Part shown: in pieces, positions 1-9,051 of the stretch
Layout: every line of letters begins with the position of its first letter
Position numbering within the stretch: the first letter of the stretch is position 1
Source: Proteus cibi
GTDB taxonomy: Bacteria > Pseudomonadota > Gammaproteobacteria > Enterobacterales > Enterobacteriaceae
Reading direction: 5' to 3'
Assembly: GCF_003144405.1 (NCBI RefSeq)
Contig: NZ_PENW01000009.1
Location: 310,001 to 374,000, forward strand
Length of the DNA: 64,000 nt
Program-made: the position numbers and the translations under genes
The notes under the pieces: model-generated
The model's database searches: none
What the model saw: only the letters and a program-made list of their open reading frames with translations
Told to the model about the DNA's origin: nothing

Positions 1-225
1 CGATGTAAAATATGTGGTATGAATCACACTTTTCTTATTACAGTTTTATTTAGCGTGATGGTATGAAAAAACAAAAGAATAAAGTGATAGTGAATAAACT
101 ATTTCAAATGAAATAAATGAAAACTTATCACCGAAAAAAGAAAAAAAGAGGCTAATCAAATTAAGATGAGCCGCTATTTAATATCAATCGCTGAAAAACA
201 AAACGAACTAAGCTGTAGAATAGCT
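1..225. other. AT-rich intergenic sequence without a gene
   Basis: This stretch lies downstream of the minus-strand glnS. I see no open frame of useful length with a ribosome binding site on either strand, only a 17-codon frame near 63-116 that I do not support. No RNA gene or repeat is recognisable. Whatever gene precedes it lies outside the window. Confidence 0.5.
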
Positions 226-260
226 AAAAAAAAATGCTCGATAAATAATTACCGAGCATT
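226..260 (-). terminator. Rho-independent terminator of glnS
   Basis: Arms AATGCTCG (233-240) and CGAGCATT (253-260) form a hairpin. On the minus strand it is followed by a run of T residues (A-run at 226-232 on the plus strand). It sits about 40 bases past the glnS stop codon. Confidence 0.8.
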
Positions 261-300
261 TTATTCATTAAAGTACTAATGTGACTCTAAGCACATCAGA

Positions 301-1974
301 TTAACCTTGCTGAGAAATCTTCGCCCAAGTGTCACGTAAGCCCACAGTGCGGTTAAACACAAGTTTATCCGCGGTTGAAAGCTTATCTGCACAGAAGTAG
401 CCTTCACGCTCAAATTGATACGCTTTTTCGATAGCCGCATCTTTTAAGCTACGCTCAACAAAACCTTCACGAATAACTAATGATTCAGGGTTAATTGTTG
501 ATAAGAAATCATCTTCTGCAGCCGGGTTTGGTACGCTAAACAAACGGTCATAAAGACGGATTTCAGCAGGAATAGCATGTGGAATACTTACCCAGTGAAT
601 AACGCCTTTTACTTTACGTCCATCAGCAGGATCTTTATTTAAAGTCTCTGCATCATAAGTACAGTAAATGGTCGTAATTTCGCCTTGTTCGTCTTTCTCG
701 ACACGTTCTGCTTTAATCACATAAGCATTACGTAAGCGTACTTCTTTACCTAGCACCAGACGTTTATATTGACGATTTGCTTCTTCTTTGAAGTCAGCGC
801 GATCAATATAGATCTCACGGCTAAATGGGACTTCACGCGTTCCCATTTCTGGTTTGTTCGGGTGATTTGGCGCAACAAGAATTTCTTCGCCTTCAGGCAT
901 ATTTTCAATCACTAAACGAACGGGATCGATAACCGCCATTGCGCGTGGTGCATTTTCGTTTAAGTCATCACGAATACAAGATTCTAAAGCTGCCATTTCG
1001 ACGTTGTTTTCTTGTTTCGTCACACCAATGCGTAGACAGAATTCACGAATAGATTCTGCGGTATAACCACGACGACGTAAGCCTGAAATCGTTGGCATAC
1101 GAGGGTCATCCCAACCATTCACAATGTTTTCAGTCACAAGCTGATTCAGCTTACGTTTTGACATCACTGTGTATTCAAGGTTAAGACGTGAGAATTCATA
1201 TTGACGAGGATGACAAGGGATAGTGATATTATCCAGCACCCAATCATATAAACGGCGGTTATCTTGGAATTCTAAAGTACATAAAGAATGTGTGATATTT
1301 TCCAGAGCATCAGAGATACAGTGGGTAAAATCATACATTGGATAAATGCACCATTTATTTCCAGTTTGGTGGTGTTCAGCGAATTTAATACGATAAAGCA
1401 CAGGATCACGCATGACAATAAATGGTGATGCCATATCAATTTTCGCACGTAAACACGCTTTACCTTCATCAAAGCCACCAGCACGCATTTTTTCAAATAA
1501 TGCTAAGTTTTCTTCTACGCTACGTGAGCGATAAGGGCTATTTTTACCCGGCTCTTTTAATGTACCGCGGTATTCACGAATTTCTTCAGCGCTTAACTCA
1601 TCAACATAAGCTAAACCTTTATTAATCAGCTCAATCGCATATTGATAAAGTTGATCAAAATAATCTGAGGAGTAATGAATGCTACCTTCCCATTGGAAAC
1701 CTAACCACTGAACATCTTTTTGAATTGAGTTGATGTACTCAATATCTTCTTTTACTGGATTGGTATCATCAAAACGTAGATTACATTTTCCCTGATAATC
1801 TTTAGCAATACCAAAATTCAGGCAAATTGATTTCGCATGGCCGATATGAAGATAGCCATTAGGTTCAGGTGGGAAACGCGTTTGAACGCTATCATGTTTC
1901 CCGGTAGCCAGATCTTCGTCAATAATTTGACGAATAAAGTTCGTTGGGCGGGCATCTGCCTCATTCATGGTCAT
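301..1974 (-). CDS. glnS: Glutaminyl-tRNA synthetase
   Basis: Cytoplasmic class I aminoacyl-tRNA synthetase that charges tRNA-Gln with glutamine. The 557-residue product matches the E. coli enzyme along its full length. The HIGH signature lies at residues 43-46 in YLHIGHAKS and the KMSKS-equivalent MSKRK at 271-275, followed by the two C-terminal anticodon-binding beta-barrels. The first ATG is preceded by GAGG with a six-base gap; a second ATG two codons later is possible. The gene lies downstream of nagE on the same strand, separated by a terminator, so it should have its own promoter. Four of its tRNA-Gln substrates are encoded 6.6 kb away in this window. Confidence 0.98.
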   Translation of the reverse strand: MTMNEADARPTNFIRQIIDEDLATGKHDSVQTRFPPEPNGYLHIGHAKSICLNFGIAKDYQGKCNLRFDDTNPVKEDIEYINSIQKDVQWLGFQWEGSIHYSSDYFDQLYQYAIELINKGLAYVDELSAEEIREYRGTLKEPGKNSPYRSRSVEENLALFEKMRAGGFDEGKACLRAKIDMASPFIVMRDPVLYRIKFAEHHQTGNKWCIYPMYDFTHCISDALENITHSLCTLEFQDNRRLYDWVLDNITIPCHPRQYEFSRLNLEYTVMSKRKLNQLVTENIVNGWDDPRMPTISGLRRRGYTAESIREFCLRIGVTKQENNVEMAALESCIRDDLNENAPRAMAVIDPVRLVIENMPEGEEILVAPNHPNKPEMGTREVPFSREIYIDRADFKEEANRQYKRLVLGKEVRLRNAYVIKAERVEKDEQGEITTIYCTYDAETLNKDPADGRKVKGVIHWVSIPHAIPAEIRLYDRLFSVPNPAAEDDFLSTINPESLVIREGFVERSLKDAAIEKAYQFEREGYFCADKLSTADKLVFNRTVGLRDTWAKISQQG

Positions 1975-2080
1975 TTTTTCCTCAAAGCAAAACGCATAAT
2001 TAACCCACTATAATCCAATAAGCAGGTTTCATAAATACCTTAGCTAAATACACCCCTGAGATATTTATCAAAATAGAGAT

Positions 2081-2114
2081 AAAAAAACGGGAAGTTCGAA
2101 AGACTCCCCGTTTT
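2081..2114 (-). terminator. Rho-independent terminator of nagE
   Basis: Arms at 2084-2095 (AAAACGGGAAGT) and 2103-2114 (ACTCCCCGTTTT) pair with one mismatch. Read on the minus strand, the stem is followed by a run of seven T. It lies about 50 bases beyond the nagE stop codon and separates nagE from glnS. Confidence 0.85.
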
Positions 2115-2165
2115 ATCGTCTTATTTAACCATCTCTTTATAGAGGATTAAATATCTATATAAAAT

Positions 2166-4208
2166 TTATTTTAGCACGTTGTAGATAACGGTTTTATTTC
2201 CAACCACAACGCCTGCAACTTGTTCAGCAATCTTATCAAAATCATCGATATTGCTAACAATGACAGGGCTTATCATCGATTTAGCATTCGCGTTTAGATA
2301 TTCAAGATCTAATTCTAAGATAGGCTGACCAACTTTAACGTCTGTACCTTCTTCAACTAAACGCTTGAAGCCTTTACCACCTAACGCAACGGTATCAATC
2401 CCCATATGCACGATGATTTCAACACCATTATCAGTTTCAATACAAAATGCATGGTTTGTATCAAAAATCTTAACAACAGTACCTGCCGCAGGTGCCATCA
2501 CGATGTTAGAGGTTGGTTTGATTGCTATACCATCACCAACCACACCACTAGAGAACGCTTCATCAGGCACATCTTTCAATGCCACAACTTCACCATTAAA
2601 AGGTGCAATCATTTCGAGTAATACTTTTGCATCTGTGTTGGCTTGTTTTACAGGTGCTTTTTCAGTCGATACTGTTGCAGTAGAAGATGCTTCATAAGCC
2701 GGCACTGGCCCTTGAGTCAATACATCACGCATCGCGTTAGCAACTAATTCAGCACGCGTCCCCACAATCACTTGAACGCTTTGTTTGTTTAAACGAATAA
2801 CACCTGATGCACCTAAGCGTTTTGCATAGGCATCATTAACAATCGTGGCATCTTTTACATTTAAACGTAAACGGGTAATACACGCATCAATACCCGTTAA
2901 GTTATCAGAACCACCGATAGCCGCGATATATTGACGAGCTTCTTGCTGAACACCTTCTTTACTATTTGCGGGCGCTGTTTTGATATCTTCATCATAACCA
3001 TCCGCAGTTTCATCACCTATTACATCATCTTCACGACCAGGTGTTTTCAGATTGAATTTAGTGATAGTGAAACGGAAAATACCATAATAAATAAAGAAGA
3101 AAACAATACCCTGAACAATCAGCATGTACCAATGAACAGCCAGTGGGTTACGTGAAGATAAGAACATATCCACTAAACCTGCACTAAAGCCGAATCCTGA
3201 AATCCACTCCATACTTGCCGCGATATAAACAGAAATCGCCATTAAGAATGCGTGAATAACATAAAGCACTGGTGCCACGAACATAAAGGAGAATTCAAGT
3301 GGTTCAGTAATACCGGTAAAGAAAGCAGCAAATGCCCCAGCAATCATGATACCCGCCACTTTTGCTTTGTTTTCTTTACGTGCGCAATGATAAATCGCAA
3401 GAGCTGCGCCCGGTAAGCCAAACATCATTACAGGGAAGAAACCTGCTTGATAACGACCTGTTACACCTACTGTCGCTAAGCCAGAATCGATAGCTTGCTG
3501 ACCTGCGAGGAAGTTAGGAATATCGTTAATACCAGCAACGTCAAACCAGAATACAGAATTCAACGCATGGTGTAAGCCAACTGGAATTAATAAACGGTTA
3601 AAGAATGCGTAGATACCCGCACCTAATGCCCCCATATCTTTAATGCTTTCACCAAAGCTGACTAATCCGCCATAAATCACAGGCCAGATATACATTAAAA
3701 TAAAGGCGACGATGATCATTAAAAATGAGGTTAGGATAGGAACTAAACGGCGGCCGCTAAAGAACGACAGTGCGCGAGGCAGTTCAACGCTACTAAAGCG
3801 GTTATAAAGCTCGGCAGAAAGTACACCAACTAAGATCCCAACAAACTGGTTATTGATTTTACCAAAAGCAACTGGAACCTCTTCTAAAGGTAGGCCTTTG
3901 ATCATTGACACCGCAGCTGGAGAGCAAAGTGTTGTCACGACTAAGAACCCAACAAATCCTGTTAAAGCGGCTGCACCGTCTTTGTCTTTCGACATACCAT
4001 AAGCAACACCAATAGCAAACAAGACTGACATATTGTCGATGATAGCAGCACCAGATTTGATAAGTAAGGCAGCAAGCGCGTTATCGCCACCCCAGCCTAC
4101 TGGGTCAATCCAGTAGCCAATCCCCATCAGAATTGCTGCTGCAGGTAATGTAGCAACAGGCACCATCAGCGCCCGTCCTATCTTCTGCAGATAACTTAAA
4201 ATATTCAC
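2166..4208 (-). CDS. nagE: PTS N-acetylglucosamine transporter, EIICBA
   Basis: Inner-membrane phosphotransferase permease that imports N-acetylglucosamine and phosphorylates it to GlcNAc-6-phosphate. The 680 residues hold EIIC (about 1-385, with a GITEPLEF motif at 299-306), EIIB (about 420-500, phosphorylated Cys443 in DACITRLRL) and EIIA (about 530-680, with His586 and the phosphorylated His601 in HMGIDTV). The linker NLKTPGRED also occurs in E. coli NagE. The start codon is GTG (4206-4208), preceded by a strong GGGGGAG. The protein is about 30 residues longer than E. coli NagE. It is divergent from nagBAC, with NagC-like and CRP-like sites between them, implying induction by GlcNAc-6-phosphate through NagC. 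Confidence 0.96.
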   Translation of the reverse strand: MNILSYLQKIGRALMVPVATLPAAAILMGIGYWIDPVGWGGDNALAALLIKSGAAIIDNMSVLFAIGVAYGMSKDKDGAAALTGFVGFLVVTTLCSPAAVSMIKGLPLEEVPVAFGKINNQFVGILVGVLSAELYNRFSSVELPRALSFFSGRRLVPILTSFLMIIVAFILMYIWPVIYGGLVSFGESIKDMGALGAGIYAFFNRLLIPVGLHHALNSVFWFDVAGINDIPNFLAGQQAIDSGLATVGVTGRYQAGFFPVMMFGLPGAALAIYHCARKENKAKVAGIMIAGAFAAFFTGITEPLEFSFMFVAPVLYVIHAFLMAISVYIAASMEWISGFGFSAGLVDMFLSSRNPLAVHWYMLIVQGIVFFFIYYGIFRFTITKFNLKTPGREDDVIGDETADGYDEDIKTAPANSKEGVQQEARQYIAAIGGSDNLTGIDACITRLRLNVKDATIVNDAYAKRLGASGVIRLNKQSVQVIVGTRAELVANAMRDVLTQGPVPAYEASSTATVSTEKAPVKQANTDAKVLLEMIAPFNGEVVALKDVPDEAFSSGVVGDGIAIKPTSNIVMAPAAGTVVKIFDTNHAFCIETDNGVEIIVHMGIDTVALGGKGFKRLVEEGTDVKVGQPILELDLEYLNANAKSMISPVIVSNIDDFDKIAEQVAGVVVGNKTVIYNVLK

Positions 4209-4315
4209 AAACTCCCCCTTGGATAGCCCCTATGCGGGATCTTATTCATACTCATTCATATTTTATAATAAAATTGATGAGCTAATTATTTAATTCCATT
4301 TTTAGTCTAAAAAAT

Positions 4316-4336
4316 TTATTTCGTATCGCAAATTAA
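4316..4336. promoter_or_regulatory. Putative NagC operator 1 (nagE side)
   Basis: An imperfect palindrome with left arm TTATTTCG and right arm CGCAAATTAA has the AT-rich arms and central C/G positions known for NagC sites. It lies about 110 bases upstream of the nagE start. The gene for NagC is in the adjacent operon. Assignment is by eye. Confidence 0.6.
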
Positions 4337-4345
4337 TTAGTCATA

Positions 4346-4367
4346 ATTTGTGATTTAAGTCACCAAT
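4346..4367. promoter_or_regulatory. Putative CRP site in the nagE-nagB region
   Basis: TGTGA (4349-4353), a six-base spacer, then TCACC (4360-4364) matches the CRP consensus TGTGA-N6-TCACA in nine of ten core positions. It lies between the two NagC-like boxes, as expected for the cAMP-CRP-activated divergent nag promoters of enterobacteria. Confidence 0.65.
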
Positions 4368-4371
4368 ATCG

Positions 4372-4377
4372 TATAAT
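4372..4377 (+). promoter_or_regulatory. Candidate -10 element of the nagB promoter
   Basis: A perfect TATAAT lies eight bases past the CRP-like half-site. No good -35 hexamer stands 17 bases upstream, where the CRP-like site lies instead, which fits an activator-dependent promoter. If used, the nagB leader would be about 300 bases and would contain the ERIC element at 4482-4610. Confidence 0.4.
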
Positions 4378-4409
4378 TTTTAGCTGAAATGCTGGCTAAG
4401 TCAGAAAGC

Positions 4410-4430
4410 TTATTTTATGATTAAAAATAT
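4410..4430. promoter_or_regulatory. Putative NagC operator 2 (nagB side)
   Basis: Arms TTATTTT and AAAATAT flank a seven-base centre, giving a NagC-like palindrome. Its centre is 94 bases from that of operator 1, close to nine helical turns, which suits a repression loop. Confidence 0.55.
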
Positions 4431-4481
4431 CTTTTGGCGGGACATTTCGATCATCAGCTAAAAATGAAAAGAAATTCGTGT

Positions 4482-4610
4482 TATACACTCTAAATCATTC
4501 GAGTTGCAGGTAGGCGGCAAACAAAGATATCCCGATGAGTATACTCATGTATGTGATTCGGGTAGCTGAGCGTAGCCAACACCCTTGCAACTTGAAGGAT
4601 GACGAGTATA
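4482..4610. repeat. ERIC element, well preserved copy
   Basis: A 129-base imperfect palindrome. The ends TATAC...GAGTTGCAGG and CTTGCAACTT...GTATA are inverted repeats, and the core holds the ERIC-diagnostic stretch TGTATGTGATTCGGG followed by GAGCG and GCCAAC. An internal perfect palindrome TGAGTATACTCA forms a second hairpin. It lies between the putative nagB promoter and nagB, so it may be transcribed as part of the nagB leader. Confidence 0.88.
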
Positions 4611-4687
4611 GATGAGCCACTGATAATTACACGATGAAATAACACGTTACTGAGTTATCAGATTTGTCTTTTTTCTATGAGGTTACT

Positions 4688-5494
4688 ATGAGGTTAATCC
4701 CCCTATCCACGGCAAAACAAGTTGGTAAGTGGTCTGCAAATTACATCGTTGAGAAGATCAACGCATTTAATCCAACGGCAGAACACCCTTTCGTACTTGG
4801 TTTACCGACTGGTGGCACGCCATTGGCGACATATAAAGAGTTAATTGAATTACATCGTGCAGGAAAGGTCAGCTTCCAACACGTTGTGACATTCAATATG
4901 GATGAATATGTTGGTATTCCATCAGATCATTCACAAAGTTATCGTACATTTATGTATGAAAACTTTTTTAATCATATTGATATTAAAGATGAAAATATCA
5001 ATTTATTAAACGGTAATGCAGAAGATCCACAAGCAGAATGCGAACGTTATGAGGCTAAAATTAAGTCTTATGGCAAAATCAATTTGTTTATGGGCGGTGT
5101 AGGTAACGACGGTCATATCGCATTTAATGAACCTGCGTCATCACTCTCTTCACGCACTCGAATGAAAACGCTAACTGAAGACACACGTTTAGCAAATTCA
5201 CGTTTCTTCGACAATAATGTTAATCATGTTCCTAAATATGCTCTGACGGTTGGTGTAGGCACATTATTAGATGCTGAAGAATTAATGATTTTGGCAACCG
5301 GTTTTAATAAAGCACAAGCGGTACATGCAGCAACAGAAGGCGCTGTGAACCATTTATGGACGATTTCCTGTGTTCAACTTCACCCTAAAGCCATTTTAGT
5401 GTGTGATGATCCTGCAACCATGGAATTACGAGTAAAAACATTGCGTTATTTTCAACAGATTGAAGCGCAAGAATGTCAGAAATACCAAGACTAA
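4688..5494 (+). CDS. nagB: Glucosamine-6-phosphate deaminase
   Basis: Cytoplasmic enzyme converting glucosamine-6-phosphate to fructose-6-phosphate and ammonia, the last step of amino-sugar catabolism. The 268-residue product starts [15 protein letters not shown] like the E. coli enzyme and keeps LGLPTGGTP (phosphate loop), FNMDEYVG (catalytic Asp region) and [15 protein letters not shown] chose the ATG at 4688 because GAGG lies five bases upstream and the family starts with MRLIP; an in-frame TTG at 4664 would add eight unrelated residues. It is first in nagB-nagA-nagC and divergent from nagE. Confidence 0.97.
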   Translation: MRLIPLSTAKQVGKWSANYIVEKINAFNPTAEHPFVLGLPTGGTPLATYKELIELHRAGKVSFQHVVTFNMDEYVGIPSDHSQSYRTFMYENFFNHIDIKDENINLLNGNAEDPQAECERYEAKIKSYGKINLFMGGVGNDGHIAFNEPASSLSSRTRMKTLTEDTRLANSRFFDNNVNHVPKYALTVGVGTLLDAEELMILATGFNKAQAVHAATEGAVNHLWTISCVQLHPKAILVCDDPATMELRVKTLRYFQQIEAQECQKYQD

Positions 5495-5551
5495 GTTTAG
5501 TAAAATAAGTACCTACTGATTAAGTAGCGGAAAAGGCTAAACTCTCTTACT

Positions 5552-5577
5552 TATCAGCCAGAATTTGCTGGCTGATA
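5552..5577 (+). promoter_or_regulatory. Intercistronic hairpin between nagB and nagA
   Basis: Perfect ten-base arms TATCAGCCAG (5552-5561) and CTGGCTGATA (5568-5577) with a six-base loop, followed by GGC and five T a few bases later. It may be a partial attenuator or an RNA-stabilising or processing structure that sets the nagB to nagA ratio. Confidence 0.6.
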
Positions 5578-5618
5578 TCGGCTTTTTAGATAGACTTCCC
5601 TTATCAGGAGACAAAGGT

Positions 5619-6779
5619 ATGTTTGCCTTAACAAATACGGTTATTTATACAGGTTACGACCGTTTAGAAAACCACGCCATTATTATTAACGGCTCCCGTA
5701 TTGAGCAGGTTTGCCCACTGGATCAACTGCCAAAAGATATCACGACCCGTGATATGAAAGGTGCAATTGTCTCTCCTGGTTTTATCGATTTACAAGTTAA
5801 TGGCTGTGGTGGTGTGCAATTTAATGACACCGTTGAAAATGTCACCGTTGAAACGTTAGACATTATGCAAAAAGCGAATGAACGTTTAGGTTGCACTAGC
5901 TATTTACCAACGTTAATTACCTGTTCTGATGAATTGATGAAAATAGGCATTGAAGCAACTCGTGCTTATATGAAGAAACATGAAAATAAAGTGTTGGGAT
6001 TACATTTAGAAGGTCCTTATATCAATGTGATTAAAAAAGGAACTCATGATCCACAATTCATTCGTCAACCAAGTGCACAGATGATTAACTATTTGTGCGA
6101 TAATGCTGATGTTATCGCCAAAATCACCCTTGCGCCAGAAATGGTTGATGAAAAGTATGTTCGTCAATTAATCAAAGCAGGTATCATTGTTTCTGCGGGT
6201 CATTCAAATTCGACTTATGAAGAAGCCCGTAAAGGATTCCGTAATGGCATCTCATTATCGACCCACCTTTACAATGCTATGCCTTATATTACAGGCAGAG
6301 GTCCGGGACTTGTAGGTGCTATTTATGATACACCGGAAGTTTATGCTGGTATCATTGCCGATGGTTTACATGTTTCATGGGCAAATATTCGTAACAGTAA
6401 GCGTCTGAAAGGTGACAAACTACTTTTAGTCACAGACGCAACTGCGCCAGCGGGACTTGATCCTAGTAAAAATGAGATGGATAGCTTCGTTTTTGCAGGT
6501 AAAACCATCTATTATCGTAATGGCCTTTGTGTCGATGCCGATGGCACATTAAGTGGATCATCACTAACCATGATTGGTGCTATTAAAAATAGTGTGATCC
6601 ATGTAGGTATTCCATTAGATGAAACATTGCGGATGGCAACACTTTATCCTGCTCGTGCAATTGGAATGGAGAAAGAATTGGGGACAATTGAGGCTGGAAA
6701 AATTGCTAACCTCACTTCTTTCGACAAGGACTTCAATCTTTGCACAACGTTTGTCAATGGTATCGAAATAACTGAATAA
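5619..6779 (+). CDS. nagA: N-acetylglucosamine-6-phosphate deacetylase
   Basis: Cytoplasmic amidohydrolase removing acetate from GlcNAc-6-phosphate to give the NagB substrate. The 386-residue product aligns with E. coli NagA throughout. Visible motifs are [26 protein letters not shown] (metal-binding Glu), [11 protein letters not shown] and THLYNAM (metal-binding His residues) and [10 protein letters not shown] (catalytic Asp). I chose the ATG at 5619 because AGGAG lies eight bases upstream and MFALTN matches the family start; upstream in-frame codons run into the nagB-nagA hairpin. It is second in the nag operon and feeds NagB directly; its substrate is the NagC inducer. Confidence 0.97.
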   Translation: MFALTNTVIYTGYDRLENHAIIINGSRIEQVCPLDQLPKDITTRDMKGAIVSPGFIDLQVNGCGGVQFNDTVENVTVETLDIMQKANERLGCTSYLPTLITCSDELMKIGIEATRAYMKKHENKVLGLHLEGPYINVIKKGTHDPQFIRQPSAQMINYLCDNADVIAKITLAPEMVDEKYVRQLIKAGIIVSAGHSNSTYEEARKGFRNGISLSTHLYNAMPYITGRGPGLVGAIYDTPEVYAGIIADGLHVSWANIRNSKRLKGDKLLLVTDATAPAGLDPSKNEMDSFVFAGKTIYYRNGLCVDADGTLSGSSLTMIGAIKNSVIHVGIPLDETLRMATLYPARAIGMEKELGTIEAGKIANLTSFDKDFNLCTTFVNGIEITE

Positions 6780-6798
6780 CTAATGGATGTATATGCTG

Positions 6799-8025
6799 AT
6801 GAGTCATAACAACACTGAAACGCAAATTGGCAATATCGATCTTGTTAAACAACTTAACAGTGCGATTGTGTATCGACTGATTGATCAACACGGGCCAATC
6901 TCCCGTATCCAAATAGCCGAACAAAGCCAACTAGCGCCCGCCAGTGTGACAAAAATTACTCGTCAGTTGCTTGAACGAGGTTTAATCAAAGAGGTTGATC
7001 AACAGGCATCAACAGGTGGACGTCGCGCTATTTCTATTATTGTTGAACACCGTAATTTTAATACAGTCAGTGTCCGATTGGGGCGTAATGATGCCACTGT
7101 CGCGCTTTACGATCTGAGCGGTAAAGTCATCATTGAGCAACACTACCCTTTAGAACAGAGCACTCAAAATGAAGTTGAAGCCCTGCTCATCAATGCCATT
7201 GATGATTTTATTAAACAAAATCATCGTCGCATTCGTGAGCTTATTTCAATTTCCGTGATCTTACCCGGTCTTGTTGATCCAAATAAAGGCATTGTTCGTT
7301 ATATGCCTCATATGAAAGTAGATAATTGGGCCTTGGTAAATAGTTTAGAAAAACGCTTTAATCTGCCTTGTTATGCGGGACATGATATTCGAAGCCTTGC
7401 TCTCGCTGAAAACTATTTTGGTGCCACGCGTGATTGTGAAGACTCACTACTCGTCCGGATACATCGTGGTGCAGGTGCGGGTGTGATTATTAATAATAAA
7501 ATTCTGCTCAACCAGCGCGGTAACCTCGGAGAGATTGGTCATATTCAAATCGATCCTTTAGGTGAACGTTGCCATTGTGGCAATTTTGGTTGCTTAGAAA
7601 CAATTGCATCTAATACGGCTATCGAAGCCAAAGTGCGCTATCAATTAGAGCAAGGCTATCCAAGCCAGTATTTATCACCAACACAGTGCCAAATCCAAGA
7701 TATTTGCCGAGCGGCAGTTAAAAATGACCCGTTAGCCGTCGAAACCATCAAACAAGTGGGTCTACACTTAGGTAAAGCGATTGCGATCGCGATTAACCTG
7801 TTTAACCCACAAAAAGTGGTTTTAGCGGGTGAATTGACTGAAGCGGCTGAAGTTTTACTTCCCTCGATTCAAAGTTGTATTAATACACAAGTATTAAAAG
7901 AATTCAGAGAAGAGCTTCCTGTCGTCACATCAGAGCTTGATCATCGTTCTGCCATAGGGGCTTTTGCCTTGACTAAACGCGCAATGCTCAATGGAGAATT
8001 ACTTCAACAGCTCTTAGAAAAGTAA
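6799..8025 (+). CDS. nagC: NagC, ROK-family repressor of nag genes
   Basis: DNA-binding transcriptional regulator that senses GlcNAc-6-phosphate and controls nag and often chitobiose or cell-surface genes. The product is close to E. coli NagC. It has an N-terminal winged helix-turn-helix (about 20-75, ISRIQIAEQSQLAPASVTK) and a ROK sugar-kinase-like domain with the zinc motif in CHCGNFGCLE. Start choice is uncertain: ATG codons at 6787, 6793 and 6799 all lack a strong Shine-Dalgarno. I prefer 6799 because MSHNNTETQIGN fits the family length (408 versus 406 residues). It closes the operon seven to twenty bases after nagA. The umpH (nagD) gene that follows in E. coli is absent. Confidence 0.95.
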   Translation: MSHNNTETQIGNIDLVKQLNSAIVYRLIDQHGPISRIQIAEQSQLAPASVTKITRQLLERGLIKEVDQQASTGGRRAISIIVEHRNFNTVSVRLGRNDATVALYDLSGKVIIEQHYPLEQSTQNEVEALLINAIDDFIKQNHRRIRELISISVILPGLVDPNKGIVRYMPHMKVDNWALVNSLEKRFNLPCYAGHDIRSLALAENYFGATRDCEDSLLVRIHRGAGAGVIINNKILLNQRGNLGEIGHIQIDPLGERCHCGNFGCLETIASNTAIEAKVRYQLEQGYPSQYLSPTQCQIQDICRAAVKNDPLAVETIKQVGLHLGKAIAIAINLFNPQKVVLAGELTEAAEVLLPSIQSCINTQVLKEFREELPVVTSELDHRSAIGAFALTKRAMLNGELLQQLLEK

Positions 8026-8116
8026 TTTATTGTCGATAAATTATGCTTTTTGAGTTGAATGTATACTTTTCTGACCTGTATTGTGAAATAAGTCTAAAAT
8101 TCAATCACTAATATCC

Positions 8117-8163
8117 ACAAAAAGAAATGTAGCGTGAGTTTTTCACCTCATTTCTTTTTTTAT
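8117..8163 (+). terminator. Terminator after nagC
   Basis: GAAATG and GTGA pair with TCAC and CATTTC across a small internal bulge, and the stem ends in TTTTTTT from about 8154. It lies 92 bases past the nagC stop and should close the nagBAC transcript. Confidence 0.65.
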
Positions 8164-8365
8164 ACCTATTATTCTTCATCTTTTTCCTTTTTAACTTAAT
8201 CTCATTTCTCTTACTGCTTTGTTTTTTCTTTTTATTCACACACCATTGCACCTTATTCTTTGAGATATTTTTCATCAACAAGGTTGTTTTTTGGATCTTT
8301 TTTCGACAAAATGATTAACCATCGAGCAAACGGACACGTTTCTCGAAAATTAATGCAAAAAGCAG
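8164..8365. other. Pyrimidine-rich spacer upstream of the tRNA operon
   Basis: The plus strand is strongly rich in T and C from about 8152 to 8245 and then becomes ordinary sequence leading into the tRNA promoter. An open frame at 8260-8472 runs into the first tRNA gene and is not a real gene. I see no other feature. Confidence 0.4.
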
Positions 8366-8394
8366 TTGACGGATTTGTCTGTAATACGCATAAT
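8366..8394 (+). promoter_or_regulatory. Strong stringent-type promoter of the tRNA operon
   Basis: TTGACG (8366-8371), a 17-base spacer and CATAAT (8389-8394), followed by the GC-rich discriminator GCGCCCCGC, form the classic arrangement of stable-RNA promoters. The first tRNA starts 39 bases after the -10 element. The discriminator predicts ppGpp sensitivity. Confidence 0.85.
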
Positions 8395-8433
8395 GCGCCC
8401 CGCAACGCCGACGAAGGTTATGCAAAAAAAGAT

Positions 8434-8510
8434 GGCTATGTAGCTCAGCTGGTTAGAGCACAACACTCATAATGTTGGGGTCACAGGTTCGAATCCCGTC
8501 ATAGCCACCA
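8434..8510 (+). tRNA. tRNA-Met (CAT), elongator
   Basis: A 77-base cloverleaf with encoded CCA. The anticodon CAT lies at 8468-8470 and the T loop is GGTTCGAATCC. The first pair is G-C, so this is the elongator and not the initiator type. The sequence closely resembles E. coli metT/metU. It is first in the operon. Confidence 0.97.
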
Positions 8511-8518
8511 TCTTTTTT

Positions 8519-8603
8519 GCGGGAGTGGCGAAATTGGTAGACGCACCAGATTTAGGTTCTGGCGCCGCAAGGTGTGCGAGTTCAAGTCTCGCCTCCCGCA
8601 CCA
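8519..8603 (+). tRNA. tRNA-Leu (TAG)
   Basis: An 85-base class II tRNA with a long variable arm and encoded CCA. The anticodon loop TTTAGGT gives anticodon TAG at 8553-8555. It corresponds to E. coli leuW and is identical to the later copy at 9177-9261. Confidence 0.97.
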
Positions 8604-8630
8604 TTTTAACCTCGTCAAGAATTTATCAGT

Positions 8631-8705
8631 TGGGATATCGCCAAGCGGTAAGGCACCAGGTTTTGATCCTGGCATTCCCAGGTTCGAATCCTGGTATCCC
8701 AGCCA
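8631..8705 (+). tRNA. tRNA-Gln (TTG), copy 1
   Basis: A 75-base cloverleaf with encoded CCA and anticodon loop TTTTGAT, anticodon TTG. The acceptor stem TGGGATA pairs perfectly with TATCCCA. Together with the 41-base spacer that follows, it forms a 116-base unit repeated immediately downstream. Confidence 0.97.
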
Positions 8706-8746
8706 TATTTCTGATAAATAAGCGTGTTGACAATTGAATTAGCGGA

Positions 8747-8821
8747 TGGGGTATCGCCAAGCGGTAAGGCACCAGGTTTTGATCCTGGCATTCCCAGGTT
8801 CGAATCCTGGTATCCCAGCCA
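8747..8821 (+). tRNA. tRNA-Gln (TTG), copy 2, chimeric acceptor stem
   Basis: A 75-base cloverleaf with anticodon TTG. Its 5' acceptor strand TGGGGTA matches copy 3, while its 3' strand TATCCCA matches copy 1, leaving a G-U wobble at pair 5-68. It is expected to be functional, but looks like a recombinant of its neighbours. Confidence 0.96.
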
Positions 8822-8862
8822 TATTTCTGATAAATAAGCGTGTTGACAATTGAATTAGCGGA

Positions 8863-8937
8863 TGGGGTATCGCCAAGCGGTAAGGCACCAGGTTTTGATC
8901 CTGGCATTCCCAGGTTCGAATCCTGGTACCCCAGCCA
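8863..8937 (+). tRNA. tRNA-Gln (TTG), copy 3
   Basis: A 75-base cloverleaf with anticodon TTG and encoded CCA. The acceptor stem TGGGGTA/TACCCCA pairs perfectly, unlike copy 2. The body is identical to the other Gln copies. Confidence 0.97.
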
Positions 8938-8969
8938 TCTTTCAAAAGAAAGATAGCGAGATTCAATAC

Positions 8970-9046
8970 GGCTATGTAGCTCAGCTGGTTAGAGCACAAC
9001 ACTCATAATGTTGGGGTCACAGGTTCGAATCCCGTCATAGCCACCA
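8970..9046 (+). tRNA. tRNA-Met (CAT), elongator, second copy
   Basis: A 77-base cloverleaf with the same sequence as the copy at 8434-8510, anticodon CAT and encoded CCA. It sits between tRNA-Gln copies, as metU does in E. coli. Confidence 0.97.
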
Positions 9047-9051
9047 TTTTT

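Larger units (their letters stand above)
8631..8862 (+). repeat. Tandem repeat of tRNA-Gln plus spacer (2 x 116 bp)
   Basis: The unit 8631-8746 is repeated at 8747-8862. The 41-base spacers 8706-8746 and 8822-8862 are identical, and the tRNA parts differ at one acceptor-stem base. A third tRNA-Gln follows without the spacer. This is a recent tandem duplication within the operon. Confidence 0.9.

Noticed and set aside
2365..3155. Open frames antisense to nagE (2365-2697, 2406-2621, 2931-3155)
   Set aside because: They are shadows of the nagE coding sequence, with no start signals and protein-like character only on the nagE strand.
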